64,000 nt of DNA from Antedon bifida (taxonomy: Eukaryota > Echinodermata > Crinoidea > Comatulida > Antedonidae), in NCBI GenBank assembly GCA_963402885.1, contig OY727094.1, positions 312,501-376,500 on the forward strand, read 5' to 3'. Shown here piece by piece: positions 43,825-56,400 of this stretch. Below the pieces are notes generated by a model. That model saw only the letters and a program-made list of their open reading frames with translations. It did not search any database and was not told the DNA's origin. The stretch's first letter is position 1. Each line of letters opens with the position of its first letter. The translations under genes and the position numbers were made by a program.

Positions 43825-46800
43825 ACCTTATAAACGACGCAAGCACAAACGCGACGATGAACACCTGCATTGCTGCTCTGTTTTCTGGGAGTATGCCGTA
43901 ACTAGAAACTTTCACAGGCTCTTATGTTGCCGTGTGAAACAGGGGTTACATGGTATTCCATATGCTCAAAGCCGAAAAGAATTAAGATATACATAGGCTT
44001 AAGTTTAGTTCTCATGAACCTACGGTTTGATTCACCTGTGTCAGCAACTACTTACCCCTCGGCAGCATCAAACCTGTCACTTAAAGAAACTAGCTACAGG
44101 TGAGGTCACCAGCCGCGAAAAACTCTAATACCCACAGATATGGCCACAATATTATAATATAATAATGACCACCAATTAGAGAAAAGACAACACCCCCATG
44201 CCGTGAAAACCTACGAACTTTGACCTTAGGATTGGCTCATTTCACCAATGATGTGTTACAATCTCAAAGTAGTGGCTTGTCCAAACAGCCTAACGGCTCT
44301 TAAAACCTGCTAGGCAGACATTGCGGAGTCACATGTATTTTTCATAAGATACTTTTTTTCTGCAAGTTCATATACATTTTTCATATAGCACTTGGTCGAG
44401 GTATTATAACAATACGATTGAAACACAATACAGCGATACTTCGATATTCGTTTCACGTTTCTCGGCTTTTATAGGCCTATGTGTTGTCTTTCTCAAGGTA
44501 TTGTATACACAATATCGTGATAAAATTAGTAATTTTTTTTCGCCTTTCTATCTGATACAAATGAACACTTCTGTTAAACGCTTTCTTTCCCTTTTCCCCT
44601 TTTAAACTTTCGAATTAGGTCTAAATATATTTTAGGTATTACCAAAGATTTCGTATTTAAATAGACATTTATACGTGTTTTCTTAAGAAATTAAAGAAAA
44701 CAAATTATATTATGAAAATGGACGCACCCTTTTCATGCACAGCTACATTCCTGGTGGTGTAAGAAATGGTACAGATAGGCCTAAGTATTACACCTTGATA
44801 TTATGTAACTAAACAACATTTTCAAAACGAAATTGACAGATATCTATGTTTTTATTTATCAAATTTGCTCGGCGACAGAAGATAAATAAAATACTATTGA
44901 AGAATATACTTTGTTATGAAACTTATGTTATTTGAGCTGGTAGCGCTGACGTCTTTTTTATATCCCTAGACTCGTATATATTTGTATATTGAAAGTAAAA
45001 AATAGATTAGATTTTGCTTTGTGATCTCTCGTTGCGTTAATGTCTATACAGATACTGGACAGAGCCTCATTGTTATGACAATTTGTCGGGAAAACTTTCC
45101 AATATTGAAGTTCAAAGATTTTGCTTGCTTGTTGCTTTTGGCCTCCGTTCACGTCACAAAAACGCGTTGGAATAAAATTAATATTTTTAATACAGGCACT
45201 TTTGACTGGCCTTCAAATCAATCAATAATGTAACACAGCATTTACCATCGATAGGCCTACAAGATAGCAGCATTTAGACAAATTGGTGGCAGTATGATCA
45301 ATACACGCCAAAACTCGACCAGAACTATCTTTTGATGAATACGCACAAGGCATTATTTCCATTTGACCAATCACTAATTGCTGCGTGTACATTATAGTCG
45401 TTGCGTTGCGCGCGTGGTTTAATGTTTTTATTATAACGTCGCGTCGCATATACCACACATCGCGTCACGTCATTGTGTATATGCATACGTGTGACGAAAC
45501 GAAATTGGATTGATGCTTTAATAATAAAAAAAAATATCTTTCATAGGAAAATTAATCCTCATTATTTTGTTCTAATTTTAAAATCAATTGTTTTGTTACG
45601 TAACACCTTGTAACGATATCAAGTTGATATCCTTTTGTTATCATTGTTTCGTTTGTTGATATTGTTGTATCAATGACAGTTGTAGAATACCAAGTAAAAA
45701 TAATCAAATGGTATTGTGTATATACTTTTATACTGTATGGTAAACACAGAGCATACAAAACCAGCAACCTTGCTATCAACCGATTATATATCCCAAGAAT
45801 AAACGATGGTCCGTGCCTATTTTATTTTAACAAACGGTAGCTTGCAGCTTTGACCGCTGCCTGAAGGCTGGTTAAAATTCGTGTTGACTTTACTCGCTAA
45901 AACATGATCAAATAACTATTATAACCATTATCACATTATTGTAAATGTCTAGCAAGCGTACGTGCCGTTACAGTTGACTTTAGCGTCAGTATCCGCGTAG
46001 CTTGCTACAGACTGTCATCGTTGTATGAAGCTATGGCGCGCCAGTACCGCCTGAGGAAGGATGACCAAACCCTTGTGATACCTCGATTGATAGCACACTA
46101 CGTGATCTCGAAGACGTTTTATTGGAAAATGTGTCGCTGTTCCATAAAAGGGGGAAACGTAACTATAGGGGGTAAAAATGTATGTGTTTGGACGTGACTA
46201 AAACTATAGCTTCTGATCCGACTCGCCAGGTCTGCTTCAGGATTTGAGGCCTATACGTTTCCAATGGCGTCAAAAACACTGTTTCTTAGTCGTCTGATAC
46301 TCAGATTGGAGGGTTAATGACCTCATATAACAATACATTATAGAAATGTTTAAAGATGTTACATTGAAATGATTACGCAATTTAACATGAATTTTGAGTT
46401 TTGGTTGGTTCGTAGGATACACCTTATCCGTCACCGTATATAAAAACAAAAACACAAATTAAAATTCGACAGAATACCGGTGACGAATGTGCTATTATAT
46501 TTAAACTTGAAATGTGCTCACGTGATCTTCCGATAATCATTAATTACATTCATTAACCCTTTTAATCAAATATTCCACTTTAGTGGAACATCACATTTTC
46601 TATCATGATGTATGTTGTATTTGATGTTATAGGCACTCTATCATTCCTCATGTCATTGGTATTGGAATGTATATGTGTGTCATGCATGTTGTTTTATATT
46701 AAAATTAATAGTAATAATATTGATAACATTAATTGACTTTTATTGTGAATTATTGAAATTGGAATTCCATTTAAATTTGTTAAAATAGCTGTAAACCTTT

Positions 46801-47249
46801 TTTTTTTTGTATTCTCATTTGCATATTACGAAACTTTTTAAATAAAAGTTTCAAATGAATAAATTGAACCACCTTATTCGATGCAATTTGTGTAAAATCA
46901 AACTGACATTTAGCAGCAATGTTTCGTATTTTCAATTCGCATCGCTTTAGCTGGCTCTCGCATGGATTTACCTGCTTTCAAGTAATTTTCGTTCGGCCTT
47001 GGCGGGTAGCTTTGTCGATCTTCGAACAAAGTGTTAAAACTCGCTCTTACAATCTCTCCTCTCTTTCCTGATTGAATGCTTTCAATTTTGTTACATTTTT
47101 AAAAATTGTGTAAACAAGATTTTTAAGTGAATACCTCAATATTTTGTAGATTAAAACATTTTTTTCGCAGTGATTGATCCTAAATGACGTAGGCCTATTT
47201 ATTTAACAATAACCATTGCTTTAATGATTGAAACACCTTCAAAGTAGTC

Positions 47250-47414
47250 TTAAGCTCTGTCTAAACTATTAAACTAGTTTGACAAAGAAAGTGCGATGTG
47301 CCCAATATGGTAGTGATATACCCAAATATGGTAGTGGTATGACATCATCATGTCCATATATGGGCACATCACATTTTTTGTCACATAAAGTTTGATAGTG
47401 TAGACAGAGCTTAA
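47250..47414 (+). repeat. MITE family A, copy 5
   Basis: TTAAGCTCTGTCTAAACTAT at the left and GATAGTGTAGACAGAGCTTA at the right. The interior is in the same orientation as copy 4. Confidence 0.9.
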
Positions 47415-49639
47415 GGTTGTAGATTAGAAAATTATGTTAAATACTGTTAGTCTGATTTGAGTTTAGTTTAGAGTCCAGTTCCAGGTACCCACTTTGACAG
47501 ACAAAACGTGCCAAACCTTTAATCCGCATCAGGAATGCAGCGGTATATTTTTAAAGACGGCCTATTCTAACAATTTGTATAAAAAGACAAAAGCCAAACA
47601 CAACCTCTTGCATTCGCTTCTGTAATTTCATACTAACTATGATGACGCTTAGTTATTTTTAGATAACTTTAGATTCTTTCATGAATACACTATACTCAAA
47701 ACTGTTGCGTTCAAGGAGTTGGATTTTGTGTTAATGTATCGGTTACTTTTTGAGTCAACAAGAAAGGTGTTGAATGGATACACCTTTGTATTTAACAATG
47801 ACAACTAAAGAATTAAAGAAGCCTAATAACACACTTGAAATAGTAAAGATTGAATATCGTGTTGCCTTATATTGTTAATAGAAAAACTAACGAATATGTT
47901 GCACTCGACACATGCCTATATACAAAGATATCCAGTAAGTACACGACCATCAATTGAATTCTCAACAACTATTTTCTTTCAATACGTCCGTCAAAAAACA
48001 TTTAATACTAAATTTACGATAAAAAATAAATTGAAAGATTGTTGATATCGGTACATAAAAAAAAAACAGGGCAAGCCTGTAGGCCTATGCAATTTAAAAA
48101 AACAAATAAAACAATCAAGACAACAATATTTTTAAAATGAAATTTGTGTGTATTGTTTTAGGAAGAGTATCGTTAGTAACAATAACATTTTTCAATAAGA
48201 ATGTATGTACAAGATATGCCAGTTTATGAATATAACATCCGTTGAAATACTGTTGTTTGTTGAATATTTCTCCCTGCTTTATATATTTCTTTAAAAATCA
48301 ATTCATTTACGGTAAAAACATTCATAATAGGCTTATATCGTATATTTTATTTTAGCTCGTTACACACGATATTTCTGATGGCGAATATTTCTTTACTTAT
48401 ACTGTCTAAATTTTTAGTAATATTTCTTAATAAATTAATTAATTTAAAAACATTCATAGGCCTTAATCATATAATTTATTTTAGCTCGGTGAACACGATA
48501 TTTCTGATGTTGTTCTTACTATCTAAATTGTTAGTAATTCGCCTTCTTTATTCTCGATAGCTTCTTAGGTTCAAAGTGATTATTTTCTGTACAATGTCCA
48601 CGATGCGTAATAGTTGTAGTAATTAGTGTAAACGTTCCTAATTTTGAAATTGTATTGGTTTCGTTTAGCCTCGGAGAAGAAGCCATTGCCAGCCATTGCA
48701 TTATTCAGCTAGGCCTAGCATAGTTGTTTGTCTTTGATGGCCCGCCAACGATTTGTATAATAATACGTGATGATTTGATCCGGCTTCTTGTCGTATTCAG
48801 AACCAATTCAGTACAATTGTAACACCAAACAAATGTCTTTTCACCTGGAATTAGCTTAGTTGAATAAGGGTGTTCTTTGAGTTAGTTATTGGTAGACCGT
48901 TTCAGGGCTTTCTACCGCCTCCACAAACGGCCCTTTCTCAGCTGCGATCCTTTCATCTATTGTGTTGAGAAGGAGTACAATGTATCGTTAAGCGCCTTTA
49001 ACGTATCGCTATAATGAGGACTGAATAGGGACGAATCAACCCTTATTCTTTTACAATAATGTTTTGCTTCTCCTTCGGAGCATCAAAGGACAACTGACGA
49101 TATTTCTTTTTGTGTTTCGTTCTTCTTGTGTTGATTTCTATTTAGTTCATGTGTCTTGTAAAACGTTGTTTTAGGGTTTAGATATTGTCTCGTTCTATAA
49201 TGATACAATCGTTGCTTTACTTAAATACTTTAAAATGTTAATAACAAATTTTAAATACATAGATTTTAGGAATTTTACGCTCACAAAACGTAGCAATTTT
49301 TAAATTATTATTATTGATATATGTTTATTTACAGTAACATTTCCATGGTGATGTAGTTATCTCAATTTTAATGAATTAATAATGATAGTTTTACTAAAAT
49401 TTTCCAATACAAGAAATACACATTCTATTTAAAATGTGATAGATTATATATACTGTATATAATACAGGTGCCAAAATAGATTCGAAATAAATTGGATTAT
49501 TTTATACCTCTTTGGTTTAGACTCAAAATCAGAGAAGGGCAGAGTAAGCGTTGAGATTATTACGGATCGAAGCGTTCTTTGAATGTTCAATCCACACACT
49601 TACAAATTCTATTCTTGTAAATATTAGTTTTACAAGAAA

Positions 49640-49745
49640 CAAACCGAGCGATTTGATTGGTCGATTGTCGTGTGAACTTCACCGTGATTGGTCTAAGTTA
49701 GTCACGCCTTGGCTAGCCAGTCAGCGCGAGTGAGTGTGACTTAAA
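49640..49745 (+). promoter_or_regulatory. lhx1/5: Candidate lhx1/5 promoter with paired reverse CCAAT boxes
   Basis: ATTGG at 49656-49660 and 49687-49691 are in similar context (TGATTGGTC both times), 31 bases apart. They are followed by GGCTAGCCAGTCAGCGCGAG. NF-Y-type CCAAT pairs at this spacing are common in promoters. The site lies about 0.55 kb before the start codon. Transcription start is not known. Confidence 0.4.
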
Positions 49746-50232
49746 ATGAATGCCAAGTTATGAATACACTAGGTTTTAGTCGTCAATAGCCAGAGATTAG
49801 TAATCGGTAGTGTGCTTAGCTTACAACAGTGCATCTCTCTATCTAAGTAGCCTATTGCTGCATGTGTCAATTTACGTGGAATCTTCTATGTCCGAGGATA
49901 CTAAACAAGTGATATTTTTATACCTGGAGAGTATTGCAGCTTAATAATCCGTGGGAGGACTTCACTTTTCAGAGACCTGATTTTGCCTATTTATACAATT
50001 AACTATGGCTATTGTCACCAATGAGGACTGCTGAATTGAGTAAAAGTAGGACCAATACTTCGGTTTAAATGTTTATTTTAGAATGGTGTCAAACAAAGTA
50101 ATATCGTAGTGTTGAACATATTTTGGAATGAACGTACCTTCTTACAGTTTGAATGATAAAACCTGTAGCCGACATTTTCATACAATTTTTTTTAATCGAA
50201 TTGTTTTGCTTGAAGAACAATAGTTCCCAATG

Positions 50233-50405
50233 ATGGTTCAATTATGTGCAGGTTGTGATAGGCCTATCTTGGATAGGTTCCTATTAAAAGTTTTGGACAG
50301 ACCTTGGCACGCTCAGTGCGTGCAGTGCTGCGAGTGCCGAGGGAAACTGGCGGAGAAGTGCTTTTCCAGGGAAGGAAAACTGTTTTGTAAAAACGACTTT
50401 TTTAG
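50233..50405 (+). CDS. lhx1/5: lhx1/5 exon 1: LIM1 domain
   Basis: 57 codons plus two bases. There are two adjacent in-frame ATGs, at 50230 and 50233, with an upstream in-frame TAG at 50221. The second is taken as start because it has A at -3 and G at +4 and because vertebrate proteins begin MV before CAGC. Starting at the first adds one Met. Donor is GTAAGT. The family-wide octamer TAGGCCTA occurs inside the coding sequence (50259-50266). Confidence 0.96.
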
Positions 50406-53400
50406 GTAAGTTAATTGGTTTTTTTATAGTTTTCCAAGGTAAATTACTTATATTGTTGTTTAACAATTAAAATATTAATAACTAAACAGTATTATAATTC
50501 ATTTATAAACGATATGAGTGACTGTGTTGTCTTTGTAGGCCTATATTCAATTATTATTGTGTACTATTTCTGTTGATAATAAACCTTCATTTTGATATAA
50601 ATTGTAATATTTAATAATATATAAAGAATGCAACGAGACTAAATATAAATCATGTAAAGATTACATACTTGAGAGCCAACAAAACAGAATTCATAAACTA
50701 GTTTGACAGTGTTGTGCATCTAATATATTAATTATTCAATCGATTTAATAAATAATGCATTCCTATTGCAATTTTGATAAATTATTAAGTTGATCCTAAC
50801 ACCTAAGTAAACGAAGTTATAACGAGATAGCAGTATTCGATATAAATTTATGAATGTTTTACAGAAATAGAGCTAGGCCCTAGAATCAAATCTCTTCGCG
50901 AGCAATGAATACAGCTGCAAGGAATAGGTTGACACACACAGCTGATCCAGGGCTAGCGTTTGTTGTACACATGATTAGAGGTGTTCATAATATTAGGTCG
51001 TTATTTATATATTAGTAAGTCGTATAGCCAACTGCTCGTTATCATTCGATGTATGTACATGAGATTGTTATTGCATTAATGCTTAGTAAACATTAGAGGC
51101 TCGTACGTATACTGTCGACCCCATATATGTGGGCCTATGGATACAATTGAAATAGCATTTATGATACAAGCCTTACTGTGATAACGAAAGTATACCTTTA
51201 TAAGCAAATATGTTAAACGCCTTTTACAAAATAATGAGGCGTAAAAAATAATAAAGCTCTAATTGGAATTCCTTATGGCATTTAATAAAATATAAATTTA
51301 AAAATGTATTGAAACATCATGCTTGTTTCTCCTGTCTCAGCAATACTATAATACTATTAAAAATGTATGGAGATGATATACATTCTATCCATTGTATACA
51401 GTATATCCGTACTGCTGTACGTCAAATTGGAGGTTCAACCGTTTAATAAGATGTTGATTTTATAAGAAACAGAAATAAAATGGCAGCAGGTGGGATAGCG
51501 TAGTTGATAACACTGCATGTTAATGCATACAGAAATCTTAACAATAATAATATGTGTAATTAGTGGAGTAAATGATGTGTGTAGTGGTCACGGGAGACCC
51601 ATGGATATTTCATTATACAGCATATAGGTGACACAGTAACATAGCCATGGGAAACATAGCTTCACATCGCAAGGACCAGTGTTGTTAGCCATGGTTAATA
51701 TAGTAATGGAATATTATTATTACGATTGATTAAAAAAGGAAATATTACTTTAAGAGGTAATCATAGAGATTTGTTGGTTTTAAAAAGGGTTGTTTAGTAC
51801 AGTTACTTAGCAAGCGGTACCTCTGGTAGTCTGGGGTGATTATTACATGGAGGTGTAAAAGACCACCCCCGTGGTTAATGTTTGTTAATAATAGAATAAT
51901 GTTTTATACAGTTGATTAGAAAAATAACTTTATTAAATAAACTATATCGTTGTTTGTCAGTGATATATAATTTGAAATATATACCCCAGAATGAATAAAC
52001 TCAATATTATATAATTGTTTGTATTGTTAACTGTTGTGTAGCCTAGGCCTAGATTGATTGTCAGCATACGCTGTTTAGGGTCACCGTATATAAATAAGGT
52101 GTAATAAATAAATAAAATAAATAAATTGGAGTTTAGACTATCCCTAGAAAATATCTTCATCTATGCGCACATCGCATTGTTTCTTTTGCTATCGTAGTGA
52201 AATTATTAGATACATTGTTTATTATGATTAATTATACTAGAGTATTATTACTCTTACCAAAGGGAACGATTTGTGTTCCAAGAGAACCACTGTGAGTTTT
52301 ACTGCAGATTAGTTCGAGTATTATTTGTTGTATAATAGTATTTCGTGTGGAGATGGTTTTGCAAAACTGTGATTTTCAATCCATATCTCCCAATATTATA
52401 TTACAGTATTACAGTTAATATGGTGTTTGGAAGACAACTCAGGGATAATTTCTTCTTTGATAGTGCTATTAATGCTAATTATAATAATTATAATATTATT
52501 AATATTATTCGTTGCTTAAAGTAGGCCTGTGCATCATAAGTCAATTCAAATTTGTTTTCTTTCTTTTTTTCTTATAACATAAAATTATAATACGATACGA
52601 TAGTATTTATTGTTTTCAACAAGGTACAAATGAAATTTGGTCGGTTGATTTACATTTGATATACATACAACATACAAATATAACTAAATAAATATAAATA
52701 TATTTAAAAATTAAGAAAAGAGAAAAACTGACAAACATGGTGTCGTTATCTGTGATAGTTTACGTAAGCATACACTGTAACAAATTGAATCTTAAAATCA
52801 ATGACCGTACGTAAGGTTACATGTAGCATCACCAGCCTAAGGGTGTATGTGGAGTGTGCTCCTTATGTTTCCCTCTGGTCCATTTACGCAGTGTACCGAC
52901 TGTGAAGCTGTAGGCCTAATGATGCTCATTGCAATTTGTATTGTTCCAGGCCCACATAAACGATAGCTAATATTATTTCGTTGTTTTCGTTGGTATTAAT
53001 TTACCTTAAACGAGAAAATGTTAACAAAATAAAAACATAAACCACATGATCGAAAGACCATTCTTAAGTACCTACTTTCATTTACAAATGTAAACGATAT
53101 TTAGTCTCTTTTATAAGCAAAGACTTATATCAGTAACTTTTATTTATTTTATTTATTTATTTATTCAAGTATAGGCCTAAACATACAACAAGTAGCCGCA
53201 TGGCTAAAAACGTTGCATTTACAAAAGTACTGTACAATTTACTTACATAACAATAACAAAGATGTAACTTTATTTTAAGAAGGGTATAACAACCTATAAC
53301 TCCGTTTTGCTCTTATAAATCTAAATGTTTAAAATAGAGAACACTGTATCACTCAAACAAATAATATTGGGATGAATTAAAAGTAGAGATGAAAACAGAA

Positions 53401-56400
53401 TTATACAGGTCTGGTGAATAAATATTTACCGGTATATTTATTTGCTTTAATTCACATTTATTTAGTCATCGTTTATAATTACAATTTCAGTATTTATAAT
53501 TGATGGCAATGATCCTGCATAAAGAAGTTTACAATTCTGTTTTCGCAGGACCTTTTTACATAAAAACAAAAAAATAAAACACAACATAAATTAAATAAAA
53601 GTGAGAAAATACATATATCAATACATTCTAAAGTGTTTTCAGTACATTAGCGGTACTTCAGTACAAGTATACAGTAAATATAGGCCATTGTATGATCTGA
53701 ACATTATATTTAATATTCTTGTATTCTTCCATCATAAAATAAATTTACCAGGTTGCTTGCAGTAAATCATAGTCGGTTTTTATAGCAGTTAACCCGGTTA
53801 ATACTTAGATTGTGTAAAATAATCTGTGCAAACATTACCAGTATTACGCTATATCAACGTTACTCATGATCTATATGGTATTGTATGCTGTGATTTTGTG
53901 ACAAATATACGTGTTTGGTCGAGTGAACGTGCACATACACAACTGCGCTCTCCTCAGATATGAGCGCTATAAGTTATTTTTGTATTATAAGTCTGATATT
54001 CACAGAAAATAACGTTAGCTGTTAGTGTTATACATGACTTTGGTGAAAATTGTGAACGAGTATGATGACTATAATAAAGTAATTATTATTAATAAATTGA
54101 ACATTATTAAATTAAACCATACTTTCCGTACCAAAGTAAGTGCCGCGGCTAATAAAGTAACCCCATAAAGGATGTAGGGTGATACGGTAATTCTATCCTT
54201 ACCATTGGGTAGTGGCTACAACAACAAGGACAAGTTGCCAAATACATATGACTTAACCAAGGTTTAGAAACAATACATATCGATAATCAATATCATGAGG
54301 CTGTCTGACGAAACATTTTGGATGTGATGATTGCGATGTTGTGTGAAGCTGATGTCGATTGTGAATGAGTGAGTGAGGGGTTGTCGGAGGGGAGTTTGAG
54401 TGACAATGGGTTTGACTGCAGCAGCTGTGATTAGGGGTTGGAAAATGTGAGTGGGGTTTAGGAAGCCTGACAATGTGATCTTGTGGTAGAATCTGCAAAC
54501 AGTGAGATGTTTTAACTTTGCTTTTGTTTAATCCTGTCACCGTCATGAGTTTTGTTATGTTTATGTGTATTGTTTTATCATGTTTTTAAATTGACGAAAT
54601 AAATGAAATGAAAAATGAAATAAAAAATGAAATGAAATAGGTCGCATTTTACTTTTAAATCCATATTAGGCATATATATAGCTGTTGATTTCTTTCGAAT
54701 ACCAATGTGGGGTAAACTTTAGTTCTAAGTGGATGTTTTATTTTTGTTTTCAGGGTTTATGGCAAGAAATGCGCTGGTTGTTCAGAAGGAATCCTCCCCA
54801 GTGATCTTGTTCGTCGAGCGAGAAATAAAGTATTTCATCTCGACTGTTTTACATGCATGGTGTGTCGAAGACAACTCTCAACCGGTGAAGAACTTTACGT
54901 TCTTGATGAAAATCAATTCATATGTAAGGAGGATTTCCTTAACAAGTCCCATGGTGAGTTTAACAAGCATTCTATAATATTATAGGTAACCCTGTACATT
55001 ACTCGTATCCCGTGTCTTAAGTTTTCTAAGTAAAAACCTATTCACTAACTAAGTATATACGGTACATAATTAGTACGTAAAACTTTAGTACGGTACGTAA
55101 CTGGTTACTTGTATTGTCGTTTAAGATTTAATGTACTGATAATAAGATTGTTATAAGTGACGATTTTTTCTACAACTACTCAAAAACTAAATTAAAGGCT
55201 ACCAAACTCGAATTCGCTTCTGAAATAGGCCTATTCGTTTCAAACGCTTTACTGATTCGTTTGTTACTTGCGTTGCGCGGTATTTAAACTTTCTTTTAAC
55301 GAAAGAGCATTTGAAATCCGTCACCAATCTCATACTTTCTGTGTCAAGCTACATTTCTTTATCAACGTGATGAACAGTTTTGACGATTCGTTGCACACAT
55401 GATGACACATTCACTTGAATAAATTAACACCTTTACAATAGGCCTAATTTAAATAAAATGATACCAATGCAACGATACCTTGACATGCGCGTGCGTGTAC
55501 GTACACACGTATCAAGTTTAGGTCTCCTTCTGGTGTTATTGACAGAATATAGAAACGTGGTCTTGTGTATGAACACTTGTTTATATATTTATTCGATAAT
55601 GTTAGACCGGAAGGTGTTTAGTACTTTTAGAGGGTATAAAACAAATACCAATATCTTTGGCCTTGTGATTTTTTATCGTTTGTATTTAGAAACATAAAAT
55701 CTAATTTAACTATGACGTTTATTAGTCAAATATACTGAGAGATCTTTCATTACGAAGAAGTTGAACTTGGAGAGCTCCTCATTCTTAAGTACTTTCTAAT
55801 TTAAGTTAAGATATTTTACATTTTATCCTCTACTAATTGACTTGTATTATTATTTCAACTGTGTTCCTACTCTGTTTTTACATGACTTTTTGTTGGATTT
55901 AATTACCCTAATAACAGATCTTAAGGTGAAATAGAGTTGGCAAATTGTACCACTGGGGCCGAGTGCCATTGTTTTTAAGCTGCCTGAAGGTAATCTCATA
56001 GGGCTGGTTTGACTTCATGTTTCAACCCTTGTACATCTGGTAGACTGAATTTTGACGGGCCTAATAAATTCTATCACCGCAGCTTTGGTGAAATTTTCTG
56101 CCGACTTATTGTATGCACGGCCTGTTGCGGGACACGCTGGGCTGTTTCAGGCGTTTTGAGACGGTCGATGAATTCTGTCAACGCACGTGTGGTCTTATCA
56201 TGAACACGTTTTGTCTCGCGGGAAGGGGAGTTACCGTTGTAAGAGGGAGGACGGTGACCCTTGTTCCGTCCCCGACGGTCGTTAATACAAATCGTGCAAT
56301 GAACTTTTACGTAATCAAATTATCTCTTAAAAATTTAACCTGGAGAAAATCGTTATAATTGGGCTTATATATAGTGTTACTGTTAGTATAGATCATGATT

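Larger units (their letters stand above)
37604..49620. other. Non-coding stretch upstream of lhx1/5
   Basis: About 12 kb without a supportable coding exon. It has a GC-rich patch open in both strands (37899-38160), MITEs at 43658 and 47250, a retroelement tail pair near 42.45-42.7 kb, and otherwise single-copy AT-rich DNA. Distal regulatory function for lhx1/5 is possible but not shown. Confidence 0.5.
50406..54753 (+). other. lhx1/5: lhx1/5 intron 1
   Basis: 4.3 kb, AT-rich. It contains inverted retroelement tails near 52590-52690 and 53140-53230, and a retroelement-like segment ending in GAAATGAAAT repeats (54280-54640) close to exon 2. No nested gene is seen. Confidence 0.85.

Noticed and set aside
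45021-45458. Open frames of 64-78 residues on both strands.
   Set aside because: No recognisable motif, start context or neighbouring exon.
54253-54546. 97-residue Pro/His-rich open frame on the minus strand.
   Set aside because: Lies in a retroelement-like, G-rich segment of lhx1/5 intron 1; no domain, compositional bias only.
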